Below, piece after piece: positions 53,568 to 61,824 of a stretch of DNA of 64,000 nucleotides. Origin of the DNA: Streptomyces sp. NBC_00358 (GTDB lineage Bacteria > Actinomycetota > Actinomycetes > Streptomycetales > Streptomycetaceae); contig NZ_CP107976.1 of assembly GCF_036099295.1 (NCBI RefSeq), positions 5,642,001-5,706,000 of the forward strand, read 5' to 3'. A model generated the notes under the pieces. It worked only from the letters and a program-made list of their open reading frames with translations. It was not told where the DNA came from and did not search any database. The translations under genes and the position numbers were made by a program. The first letter of the stretch is position 1; the number at the start of each line of letters is the position of its first letter.

Positions 53568-53981
53568 ATGGACGCGATCTACACCGCTGTCGCCACCGCC
53601 ACCCACGGGCGCGAGGGCCGCGCCGTCAGCTCCGACGGCACGCTCGACCTCCAGCTGGGCATTCCGGTGGAGATGGGCGGCAGCGGCCAGGGGACCAACC
53701 CCGAGCAGCTGTTCGCCGCCGGCTACGCGGCCTGTTTCGCGAGCGCCCTCGGCCTGGTCGGCCGCGCCGCGAAGGTCGATGTCACCCAGGCCGCGGTGAC
53801 CGGCGAGGTGGGCATCGGCAAGCAGGGCGAGGGCTTCGGCCTGGCCGTCACGCTCCGCGTCGAGCTGCCCGACACCGTGGACGAGGCGACCGGCCGCAAG
53901 CTGGTCGAGCAGGCCCACCAGGTCTGCCCCTACTCCAACGCCACCCGCGGCAACATCCCCGTCGAGCTCGTCATCGAGTAG
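53568..53981 (+). CDS. ohr: Organic hydroperoxide resistance protein Ohr
   Basis: This 137-residue thiol peroxidase reduces organic hydroperoxides. Both catalytic cysteines are present: Cys56 in FAAGYAACFASAL and Cys120 in AHQVCPYSNATRGN. The start MDAIYTAVATATHGREGRAVSSDGTLDLQLGIP has the conserved Arg17 region and GTNPEQLFAAGY follows. I chose ATG 53568 because the family begins there; two in-frame starts lie 9 and 18 bp upstream. It is controlled by the OhrR palindrome at 53466-53491. It ends within a 24-bp tandem duplication. Confidence 0.95.
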   Translation: MDAIYTAVATATHGREGRAVSSDGTLDLQLGIPVEMGGSGQGTNPEQLFAAGYAACFASALGLVGRAAKVDVTQAAVTGEVGIGKQGEGFGLAVTLRVELPDTVDEATGRKLVEQAHQVCPYSNATRGNIPVELVIE

Positions 53982-54018
53982 GACGGACCTCCGCTCATCG
54001 AGCAGGGCGGACCTCTGC
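53971..54018. repeat. 24-bp imperfect tandem duplication across the ohr stop
   Basis: TCATCGAGTAGGACGGACCT at 53971 recurs, with three changes, at 53995. The first copy holds the ohr stop codon; the second holds the stop of the convergent membrane-protein gene. It looks like a small local duplication that fixed both gene ends. Confidence 0.75.
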
Positions 54019-55710
54019 GCCGGTTCTCGCGCCGGCCGTCGCCCCTGGACCCGTCCCGGGGCGGGTGGTGACGTCGGTGCCCGCGCGGGGGCGGGCGCCG
54101 CTGCCACCACCCGCCCCCGGGCCGGCCGCCCTGCCGATCCGGGCCAGCACCTCACCGGTCTCCCGGCTCCACGCCACCACCGTCGCCTCCTCGGGCACCT
54201 GCCGCCAGCGGGTCAGCAGCAGCCAGCGGACGTGGTACCGGCGGGCGACGGCGGTGCGTTCGGCCCGGGTCGAGGACGGGGCGAGATAGGCGCGGACCGC
54301 GCCGAGCCGGCGCAGCCGCTCGGCCTCGTCCAGGGCGGGGTCGGGCCAGGCGGGCGCGGCGAGATCCGGGCCGTAGCCCGCGATCAGATGGACGGAGTAG
54401 TACCCGTCCGCGATGACCGCCTCGCCGGGCCGGATGTACCGCGCCGCCCAGTCGTACGTCGGCCAGCGCGGCGGCTGGTCGAAACCGACCGGGTCGAGCG
54501 AGCGCGGCACCACCGCCCCGGCCTGCACGGTGAGGAAGCCGGTCAGGGCGCAGGCCGCGGCGGTGCCGCCCAGCAGCCGCCGCCCCGGACCCCACGGTCG
54601 CGGCGCCGCCAGCTCCACCCCGAGCGCGAACTGGAGCGGCACCAGAGTGAGCCCGAGGATCCTGCCGTACGTGTAGTGCCCGCTCACCCAGCCGTACGCC
54701 ACCACCGCGCACTCCAGCGCGAACATCAGCACCAGCGGATCGCGCCACCCGTGCCCCTCGCTCCGCCGGGCGCGCCGGGCCCGCAGCCACAGCGCGGGCA
54801 CACCGGTCAGCGCCAGCCAGAAGTGTCCGGGCATCCCGTCGTACAGCCGCTCGTGCATGGCGTCCACGCTGCGGTCCCCGGTCAGCGCGAAGACGTCGAA
54901 GTACGGCCAGGCGTACGCGACGAGGAGCGCCACCGCGCCCGTCAGCAGCCAGCGGCCCGTCACGCCCCGCCGCCATCCGCGCTGACCGCCCGCCACGAAC
55001 GCCACCGCGCCGAGCACCGCCGCGATCGACGTGATCGGATGAACGAGCAGGATCAGTCCGTACAGGGCGCCCAGGGCCGCGTACCCCCACCAGCTCCTGA
55101 GGCCGCTCGGGCCCACGTAGCGGACCTGGCCGCCGGTGCCCACCGCGCGCGTGCCCGTGAACGCCCAGGCCCAGAAGGCCAGCCCGATGGCGAACGTCGA
55201 GGGATAGCCGAGGTCGCCCGTCATCGACATCAGCCCGAGGTAGCCGCTCCACCAGGCCCGGTCGGTGCCCCACAGCAGCACCATCGCGGACAGGCAGAGG
55301 ACCGGCGCCCAGCGGCGGGGCGTCAGCGCGCGAGTGAAGCGGCCGATGCCGGTCAGCAGCACCAGCAGGTTCACGGGCCCCGACAGCCGTACCACAGCCC
55401 AGCCGCCGAGACCGGTCAGCCGGGCGAAGGCGCCCTGCGCCACCGCGTACGGCGAGTAGTACGGGCTGCCGGCGCCCGGCAGGTCCGCCATCGGGTGCCG
55501 TGGGTGGAGCAGGTTCGCCCGCAGGCGTTCGACGACCGCCGCGTGCTGTCCCGCGTCGCAGCACAGCGGGATCCGCCAGTAGGCGAGCGTCATCACCAGC
55601 CAGAACAGCCCACCGAACAACTGGTACGGCGTCGGACGCCAGGCGGCTCCGCCGCGCAGCGCCGTCGCGCCGCGGACGGCACCCCGCCGAACGGCGACGT
55701 CGGCGCTCAT
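53995..55710 (-). CDS. Large polytopic membrane protein, GT-C glycosyltransferase-like
   Basis: The product has 571 residues with about ten membrane segments. The first loop, after LFGGLFWLVMTLAYW, reads RIPLCCDAGQHAAVVERLRANLLHPRHPMADLPGAGSPYYSPYAVAQGAFA. It carries an Asp and paired His residues, and the layout (long loop after segment 1) is typical of GT-C enzymes. A soluble region before the C-terminus includes RPGEAVIADGYYSVHLIAGYGPDLAAPAWPDP and AYLAPSSTRAERTAVARRYHVRWLLLT, an extracytoplasmic domain seen in actinobacterial arabinofuranosyl/mannosyl-type proteins. The final 45 residues are low complexity. The family assignment is tentative. It lies downstream of, and in the same direction as, the 512-residue gene. 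Confidence 0.8.
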   Translation of the reverse strand: MSADVAVRRGAVRGATALRGGAAWRPTPYQLFGGLFWLVMTLAYWRIPLCCDAGQHAAVVERLRANLLHPRHPMADLPGAGSPYYSPYAVAQGAFARLTGLGGWAVVRLSGPVNLLVLLTGIGRFTRALTPRRWAPVLCLSAMVLLWGTDRAWWSGYLGLMSMTGDLGYPSTFAIGLAFWAWAFTGTRAVGTGGQVRYVGPSGLRSWWGYAALGALYGLILLVHPITSIAAVLGAVAFVAGGQRGWRRGVTGRWLLTGAVALLVAYAWPYFDVFALTGDRSVDAMHERLYDGMPGHFWLALTGVPALWLRARRARRSEGHGWRDPLVLMFALECAVVAYGWVSGHYTYGRILGLTLVPLQFALGVELAAPRPWGPGRRLLGGTAAACALTGFLTVQAGAVVPRSLDPVGFDQPPRWPTYDWAARYIRPGEAVIADGYYSVHLIAGYGPDLAAPAWPDPALDEAERLRRLGAVRAYLAPSSTRAERTAVARRYHVRWLLLTRWRQVPEEATVVAWSRETGEVLARIGRAAGPGAGGGSGARPRAGTDVTTRPGTGPGATAGARTGAEVRPAR

Positions 55711-55794
55711 CGGGCGGCCGGGGAGACGGGACCGGCGGTTTCAGGCATCTGCCCTATATGCCCGCCATGATCTTCCGGCTAGCCCGCCATCACC

Positions 55795-57333
55795 TCATCG
55801 GGCGACCTCGGCGTCCCGGCGCGCCGGTCCCGGGACCATCCCGCCCAGCGCCCGCGCGCCCGGCCGGACGACCGAGTCGAGGAGCAGCGGAAGGCCCACC
55901 GCCGGCAGCAGCCACAGCAGCACGATCAGCCGGTCGCCCCAGACGCTGATGTCCGGGTGCGCGGCCTGGTTGAGCACCCCGGTGCCCGCCGCCGCCAGCA
56001 GGAAGACGGCGAAGGCGGGACACCTGCGCAGCGCCCCCCAGCCGGCCGCCAGCACGGCCGCGAGGAACAGCGGCTCCCAGAACTGGCGGCGCAGCCATTC
56101 CACCCAGAAGGCGACCTCCAGATGGAGGAACTCCGGCCACGGATGGGCGCGGTCCGGGCGGACGTAATGCGCCGTGAGCAGGTCCTGCACACTCTCCGAC
56201 TCGGACGGGTAGTGCAGCGCCTTCGCGAGCAGCACGGTGGCGAGCACCGCGCAGCCCGCCACCGCGCCGAGGATCCGCAGCGGCCCGTCCCACCGGCGGC
56301 GGCGCGCCAGGAGCACCGCGCAGGCGGCGGTCAGGCACAGCCCGAGGAACAGCGCCTGCGAGTGCTTCACCGTGAAGAGGACCGCCAGGGAACCGCCGGC
56401 CAGCCAGATCCCGGCCCGCGCGCGGCCCTCCAGCACCAGCGCGCAGCCCCACAGCGCCGCCAGGGTCACGGCCATCATCAGGCCCTCGGTCATCGGGCGC
56501 ATCGCCGTCGTCCCGCACGGCAGGACGTAGAAGAGCGCCTGCCCGGTCAGGGCCGCGCCGGTGGAGGTGCGCAGGGTGCGCAGGACGAGGAAGACGAGCA
56601 CACCCCCGGCCACCGTCACGGCGACGCCCGCCGCCCACAGGCCCCACGTCACCCCCAGCACGGTGACGAACGGCACCAGCAGCACCGGATACCCCGGCCG
56701 CACCTCGAAGATCCGCATGAAGCGGGGTGGCATGAACGGCACGATGTGGCCCGCCGTCCGCCCGGCCGCCAGCCGGGCGGACACGCCCCGCCACTCGTCG
56801 CGTCGGCACTCCGCGAGGACCCGGCGGGTCGGACTCGCGCGGTGGAAGCGCACCACGTCGACAGCCTGGTTCCGCCGTGCGACGGACGCCTTCCCGGCGC
56901 AGACGTAGTCGATCGTCCGCGCGGCGGCCTCCTGCTTGGTCTCACCGCGCAGACTCAGCGCGTACGAGAGGTAGTTCTTGGTGTCGGGGGTGTCCCGGGA
57001 GGTGAGGTTGGCGAGCTGGAGGACGGCGAAGACGACGGCGATCAGGATCACCCGGGCGCGCGCGGAGCGCGGCGCCCGCAGGGCCCGCGCCCAGCCCCGG
57101 CGCGGCCGCGCGGCCGCACCGCCGCTCGCGGTGCCGCGCTCGGCGCCGCTCACTGTGCCGCTCACCGTGCCGTTCGTGGCGCCGTTCGCCGTGCCGTCCG
57201 GGGTGGCGCTCGCCGTGCCGCTTGTGGCGTGGCTCGTCGTGCCGTTCGCGGTGCCGTTCCCGGCACTGTTCGCGGAGTCGGTCACGTCGGTGTCCGCAGG
57301 GCCGTTCATGGGGTCGTCCACGGGGCCGCTCAC
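55795..57333 (-). CDS. Polytopic membrane protein with Asn-Gly-Thr-rich N-terminus
   Basis: The product has 512 residues. The first 75 are low complexity, built from NGT, SGT and related tripeptides, and are presumably cytoplasmic. A membrane domain starts RARVILIAVVFAVLQLANLTSRDTPDTKNYLSYALSLRGETKQEAAARTIDYVC, where the loop after segment 1 has Asp residues as in GT-C enzymes. It continues with MRIFEVRPGYPVLLVPFVTVLG and seven or more segments. Sugar transfer from a lipid donor is a reasonable guess, not established. GTG 57333 overlaps the preceding stop (GTGA), so it is translationally coupled to the GT2/TagF fusion; ATG 57309 is an alternative. Confidence 0.82.
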   Translation of the reverse strand: MSGPVDDPMNGPADTDVTDSANSAGNGTANGTTSHATSGTASATPDGTANGATNGTVSGTVSGAERGTASGGAAARPRRGWARALRAPRSARARVILIAVVFAVLQLANLTSRDTPDTKNYLSYALSLRGETKQEAAARTIDYVCAGKASVARRNQAVDVVRFHRASPTRRVLAECRRDEWRGVSARLAAGRTAGHIVPFMPPRFMRIFEVRPGYPVLLVPFVTVLGVTWGLWAAGVAVTVAGGVLVFLVLRTLRTSTGAALTGQALFYVLPCGTTAMRPMTEGLMMAVTLAALWGCALVLEGRARAGIWLAGGSLAVLFTVKHSQALFLGLCLTAACAVLLARRRRWDGPLRILGAVAGCAVLATVLLAKALHYPSESESVQDLLTAHYVRPDRAHPWPEFLHLEVAFWVEWLRRQFWEPLFLAAVLAAGWGALRRCPAFAVFLLAAAGTGVLNQAAHPDISVWGDRLIVLLWLLPAVGLPLLLDSVVRPGARALGGMVPGPARRDAEVAR

Positions 57334-59540
57334 GACGATGTGAGGACGTCGTGGCCCGCCTGCGCGGGCACCGGGACGATCGCGGCCGGCGCCCCGGCCG
57401 GCTCGCCGAGCATCAGCGTGCGCACCACCCGTTCGGCGGCCCGCCCGTCGTCGAACTCGCAGAACCGTGACCGGAATCCCGCCCGCAGCCGCGCCGACTC
57501 ACCGTCCCGCCAGGCACCCGACGCGAACAGCCACACCAACTCCCGCTGAGAGCGCGCCACATGACCCGGAGCGTCGGCCGTGACGTCGAAATAGGCGCCC
57601 CGGCTCGCCGCGTACGCGCCCCAGTCGTCGGCGAGGAGCACGATCGGCCGGTCCAGGTTGGCGTAGTCGAACATGAGGGCCGAGTAGTCGGTCACCAGGG
57701 CGTCGGAGGCGAGCATCAGATCCTCCACGCGCGGTTCGTCGGTCGCGTCGACCACGACACCGCGCCGGTGGAGTTCGGCCAGCCCCATCCCGCGCGCCGG
57801 ACCGTCCGCGAGCGAGGGATGCAGCCGTACGACAAGGGTGTGGTCCGCGCCGAGATCGTCAGCGAACCCGGCCAGGTCGAGCCGGTCGACATGGCCGCCG
57901 CGGAGATAGTCGCGGCGCGTCGGCGCGTACAGCACCACCCGGTGGCCGGCCGGGATGCCGAGGCGGTCGCGGACCGCCGCCCCGTCGTCGGGCCGGGCGC
58001 GTACGAGGACGTCGTTGCGCGGACTGCCGGTGCGCAGCGAGGTGAAGTGGCAGGGGTAGGCGCGGTCCCACACCAGCTCCGAATGCCGGTTGGCCACCAG
58101 GCTGTAGTCCCAGCGGTCGGCGCGGCGCAGCATCTGCGGCACGTCGATGCCGTGCCGGGCGCCCGGCTTGTGCAGCAGGTCCGCGGCCATGTACTTCAGC
58201 GGGGTGCCCTGGTGGGTGTGGATGTGGACACTGCCCGGTCGCTTGACCAGGGAGCCGGGCCAGTTGACGTTGTTCACGAAGTACGCGGCCCGCGCGGTGA
58301 CCCGGTGGTAGCGCGGCGAGTCGAGGAGGACGTGCTCGGTCCCCGGCGGCAGCAGCGCGGCCTGCTCCTCGTCGCGTACCACCCACACACCGCGCAGATG
58401 CGGGGCGAGTTCACGCGCGGCGGTGTACACCGCCGCGGGATCGCCGAGGACCCCCCGGTGCGAGAACGCCGAGTAGACCGCCAAGTCCGGTTCGATCGGC
58501 CTGCGTTCGTGTACCACGGACCAGCCGCGCTTGGCGCGTGCCGCGACCGCCCGGCGCGCCTGCTGTCCGCGCAGGCCGATCTCCCGCCCCGCGCGGCCCG
58601 CCTGCCGCCGTACCCGGTAGCGGGTGAAACCGCCTTCCAGGACGCGCAGTTCGCGCGGCACGGGACCGCTACCGTGCTCGCGGAGAAGCGCGGCCGTCAG
58701 CCGGAAGAACTCGGCCTTGTCCTCCGGCGGCAGCCGGTCCGGCTTGGAGAGGATGTCGAGACAGTGCTCGCCCATCTTGTGGAGCAGATACGGGCGCCAG
58801 CCCGACAGCTCCGGGCGCGAGCCGACGAACGCGAAGACCCGCTCGTACTGGGCGTGGACATCGAAGTGCTTGCGGCTGGTGGTGGACAGGATGTTGCCCT
58901 GGCGGCGCTGGCGGTAGGCCAGACAGATCCGGTCCAGCGTCGCGATCCGCTCCGCGCTGAGCATCACCGGGAACGTCCAGGGCGTGTCCTCGTAGTACCC
59001 GGGCGGGAAGGCGAAGCCCTCCCGTTCGACGAACGCTCGGCGGTGGACCTTGTTCCACACCACCATCAACAGGTCGAGGATCTCCGGGTGTTCGGCCGCC
59101 GAGAAGGTGTCGGAACCGGCCTCCGCGAGGATCCGGGCGAGCACGTTCCGGCGGGTGCCGCCCCACCAGTAGGTCCGCGCGTAGTCGAAGACCAGCACAT
59201 CCGGGTCGGCGGTCTCCTCCAGCCGGTCGGCGACGGCGCGCAGCGCGCCCGGGGTCAGGGTGTCGTCGCTGTCGAGGAAGAGGAGGTAGTCCCCGGCGGC
59301 GAGCGGCATCCCGGCGTTGCGGGCGCGGCCGAGCCCCACGTTCTCCGGCAGGTGCAGCACCCGCAAGCGCGGATCGCGGGCCGCGTACTCGTCGAGGATC
59401 GCGCCGCAGCCGTCCGGTGAGCAGTCGTCGACGGCGATGACCTCCAGGTCCGGGTACGACTGCTCCAGGACCGAGTCGAGACACTCGCGCAGAAAGCCCT
59501 GCACCTTGAACACGGGGACGATGATGCTGAAGCGGGGCAC
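57330..59540 (-). CDS. GT2/TagF-like fusion with altered active-site loop
   Basis: The product has 736 residues. The GT-A domain (1-260) has FSIIVPVFKVQGFLRECLDSVLEQSYPDLEVIAVDDCSPDG and LLFLDSDDTL with the metal motif at 90-93. The TagF-like domain (about 350-715) has YFVNNVNWPGSLVKRPGS, VVLYAPTRRDY, TLVVRLHPSLADGP and DALVTDYSALMFDYANLDRPIVL. Where relatives have THGTPLK-type QHGTPLK, this protein reads THQGTPLK, so His443 is followed by Gln444 at the position of the catalytic His. The reading is clear in the DNA at 58209-58214. It ends in DEFDDGRAAERVVRTLMLGEP-like sequence shared with its neighbours. A 1-bp gap separates it from the next paralogue. Confidence 0.92.
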   Translation of the reverse strand: MPRFSIIVPVFKVQGFLRECLDSVLEQSYPDLEVIAVDDCSPDGCGAILDEYAARDPRLRVLHLPENVGLGRARNAGMPLAAGDYLLFLDSDDTLTPGALRAVADRLEETADPDVLVFDYARTYWWGGTRRNVLARILAEAGSDTFSAAEHPEILDLLMVVWNKVHRRAFVEREGFAFPPGYYEDTPWTFPVMLSAERIATLDRICLAYRQRRQGNILSTTSRKHFDVHAQYERVFAFVGSRPELSGWRPYLLHKMGEHCLDILSKPDRLPPEDKAEFFRLTAALLREHGSGPVPRELRVLEGGFTRYRVRRQAGRAGREIGLRGQQARRAVAARAKRGWSVVHERRPIEPDLAVYSAFSHRGVLGDPAAVYTAARELAPHLRGVWVVRDEEQAALLPPGTEHVLLDSPRYHRVTARAAYFVNNVNWPGSLVKRPGSVHIHTHQGTPLKYMAADLLHKPGARHGIDVPQMLRRADRWDYSLVANRHSELVWDRAYPCHFTSLRTGSPRNDVLVRARPDDGAAVRDRLGIPAGHRVVLYAPTRRDYLRGGHVDRLDLAGFADDLGADHTLVVRLHPSLADGPARGMGLAELHRRGVVVDATDEPRVEDLMLASDALVTDYSALMFDYANLDRPIVLLADDWGAYAASRGAYFDVTADAPGHVARSQRELVWLFASGAWRDGESARLRAGFRSRFCEFDDGRAAERVVRTLMLGEPAGAPAAIVPVPAQAGHDVLTSS

Positions 59541-59541
59541 G

Positions 59542-61701
59542 TCAGCTCCTTACGAGGGTGGACGCGGCAGGAGCCGGGACGCGTTCGGCGAGCGGCAGGA
59601 CGGGTGGGAGGGCCTCGGGGGGCTCGCCCAGCAGCACCCTGCGGACGACCCGCTCGGCGGCCCTGCCGTCGTCGAACTGGCAGAAACGCTCACGGAACCT
59701 GGCCCGTAGTACGGCGGCGTCCGGATCCGCGTAGGAGCCGTCGGTGAAGAGCGCGGCCAGCTCGCCCGGGGTGCCCGCCACCCGGCCCGGCGGCTCCGCG
59801 GGCAGGTCGAAGTAGACGCCCCGCGTCTCCCGGTAGACCTCCCAGTCGTCCGCGTACACGACGATCGGGCGGTCGAGGTTGGCGTAGTCGAACATGATCG
59901 ACGAGTAGTCCGTGATGAGCGCGTCGGCGGCCAGGCAGACGTCCTCGGAGGACCGGTGCCCGGTCACGTCGATGATCCGGCCGGAGCCGCGCCCGCCGCC
60001 CTCGTCGTAGAAGTAGTGGGCGCGCAGCAGCACGACGAACTCCTCGCCGATCGCCTCGCAGAAAGCCGCCAGGTCGAGCCGGGACTCGAAGCCGGTGCTG
60101 TAGTCGCGGTGCGTGGGCGCGTACAGCAGCGCCGTCTTCCCCTCGGGCACCCCGAGCCGCTCGCGGACCCGGGCCACGTCCTCGGCGGTCGCCGTGCAGT
60201 AGACGTCGTTGCGCGGATAGCCGTACTCCAGCGCCTCGTAGCCGCCGGGGAAGGCCCGCTCCCACATCTGGGTGGAGTGCCGGTTGGAGGAGAGGTTGTA
60301 GTCCCAACGGTCCACCCGGGACAGCAGCTTGGTGAAGCTGCCGGTCGCGGCGGCGACCACCGGATACGCCGACTGGTCGACGCCCATCTTCTTCAGCGGT
60401 GTGCCGTGCTGGGTCTGGAGGTGCACACTGCCGGGGCGCTTGACGACGCCGTCCGCGAAGTTGGCGTTGTTGACGAGGTACTTGGCGCGGGCCAGCACCT
60501 CCCAGCCGCGCCGGCTGCCGATCACCGCGTGCTCGATGTCCTTCGGCAGCGCGTCCACCGCCTCCGGCTCGACCAGGAACACCGAGCGGATGTGCGGGGC
60601 GAGTTCGCGCGCCTTGGCGTGGATCGCCGCCGGATTGCAGGCGTAACCCCGGCCCCAGTAGGCGCAGTACACCGCGAGGTTCTCGTCGAGCGGGCGGCGC
60701 AACTGGGCCGCGTAGAGCGCGCGGGCGCGCAGTGTCCTCGCGCGGGGCACCCGCCGGACCACCCCGGAGGCGACCCGGTTCGCGCCGCGCAGAGCGCGGA
60801 ACGCGCTGTACGCGCCGGTCGCGAGCAGCCGGTGCTGCACACCGAGACTGCCCGCGGGCACCCGGAACCCGGCCGGGCGGTGGCGCCGGTAGAGCTTGCC
60901 CGCCCGGCGGAAGAAGGCCCGGCGGCGGCGCGCGGGCACCCGGGCGGGATGGGCCGCCGTCTTCAGGACCAGGGCGAAGAGCTGGCCGAACAGGGCCTTC
61001 GACCGGGCCGCCGGCAGGGTCTGCTCCGAGGCCCGGACAAGGACCCGTTCCACCTGGTCGAGGAGCTCGAAGTGGTGCTCGCCAGGGGCGTTGAGCCGGC
61101 TGCCCTGGCGGCGCAGGTGGTGCCGTACGCAGACCGTGCGCAGCAGGGCCGACCGCTCGGCCGCCACCGTCACCAGCCCGCCCCAGCCCGCGTCCGTGAA
61201 ATGCCCTTCGGGGAAGGTGAGCCCGTGTTCGGCGAGGAAGCCGCGGCGGTACGCGGCGCTCCACGCCGGAACGTGCACCCCGAGCACCTCCGGGGCCTTG
61301 TCGAGCGCGGGCGTGCTCGCCTCGCCCTCCCACCAGTGCACGCGCTGATGGCCGAAGTACAGGACGTCCGCGTCGGCGGGGATTCCCGCGTCCAGGGCAC
61401 CCAGCGCACCCGGCACCAGATCGTCGTCGCCGTCGAGGAACAGCAGATACGCGCCGGTCGCCGCCGCGATCCCGGCGTTGCGCGCCGCGCTCAGCCCGCC
61501 CGAGGGCGGCGAATGGAGCGGGGCCACCCGGGAGTCCCGCGCCGCGTACGCGGCGGCGAGTACCGCGGCCGGGGAGTCCGGATCGTCGCAGACCGGGATC
61601 AGTTCGAAGTCGCCGAAGGACTGGTTCAGGACCGAGTCCAGCGCGCGGGCCAGTCGCCCGGCGACTTCGAAGGTGGGCACGATGACGCTGAAGCGGGGCA
61701 T
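59542..61701 (-). CDS. GT2/TagF-like fusion, second paralogue
   Basis: The product has 719 residues. The GT-A part reads FSVIVPTFEVAGRLARALDSVLNQSFGDFELIPVCDDPD with LLFLDGDDDLVPG, so the metal motif is DGDD, slightly changed from DSDD. The C-terminal part has SVHLQTQHGTPLKKMG with His432, YGYPRNDVY, LLYAPTHRDYSTGF, VVLLRAHYFYDEGG and ADALITDYSSIMFDYANLDRPIVVYADDWE. These are all the expected TagF-like residues. The GT-A half is more diverged from its neighbours than the TagF half, so donor or acceptor specificity probably differs. It lies 1 bp upstream of the first paralogue and is probably in one operon with it. Confidence 0.93.
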   Translation of the reverse strand: MPRFSVIVPTFEVAGRLARALDSVLNQSFGDFELIPVCDDPDSPAAVLAAAYAARDSRVAPLHSPPSGGLSAARNAGIAAATGAYLLFLDGDDDLVPGALGALDAGIPADADVLYFGHQRVHWWEGEASTPALDKAPEVLGVHVPAWSAAYRRGFLAEHGLTFPEGHFTDAGWGGLVTVAAERSALLRTVCVRHHLRRQGSRLNAPGEHHFELLDQVERVLVRASEQTLPAARSKALFGQLFALVLKTAAHPARVPARRRRAFFRRAGKLYRRHRPAGFRVPAGSLGVQHRLLATGAYSAFRALRGANRVASGVVRRVPRARTLRARALYAAQLRRPLDENLAVYCAYWGRGYACNPAAIHAKARELAPHIRSVFLVEPEAVDALPKDIEHAVIGSRRGWEVLARAKYLVNNANFADGVVKRPGSVHLQTQHGTPLKKMGVDQSAYPVVAAATGSFTKLLSRVDRWDYNLSSNRHSTQMWERAFPGGYEALEYGYPRNDVYCTATAEDVARVRERLGVPEGKTALLYAPTHRDYSTGFESRLDLAAFCEAIGEEFVVLLRAHYFYDEGGGRGSGRIIDVTGHRSSEDVCLAADALITDYSSIMFDYANLDRPIVVYADDWEVYRETRGVYFDLPAEPPGRVAGTPGELAALFTDGSYADPDAAVLRARFRERFCQFDDGRAAERVVRRVLLGEPPEALPPVLPLAERVPAPAASTLVRS

Positions 61702-61824
61702 TCTGCTCTTTCTCTCAAGGGGCGCCGAACGGGGAACTCATCGCCCGGGGCGCCCGGTCGGCCGCCAGGTGGAGGGCCGGGTGGGCGTGGGCCGCGACGG
61801 ACTGGAGGGCACGCGGACTCCGGT

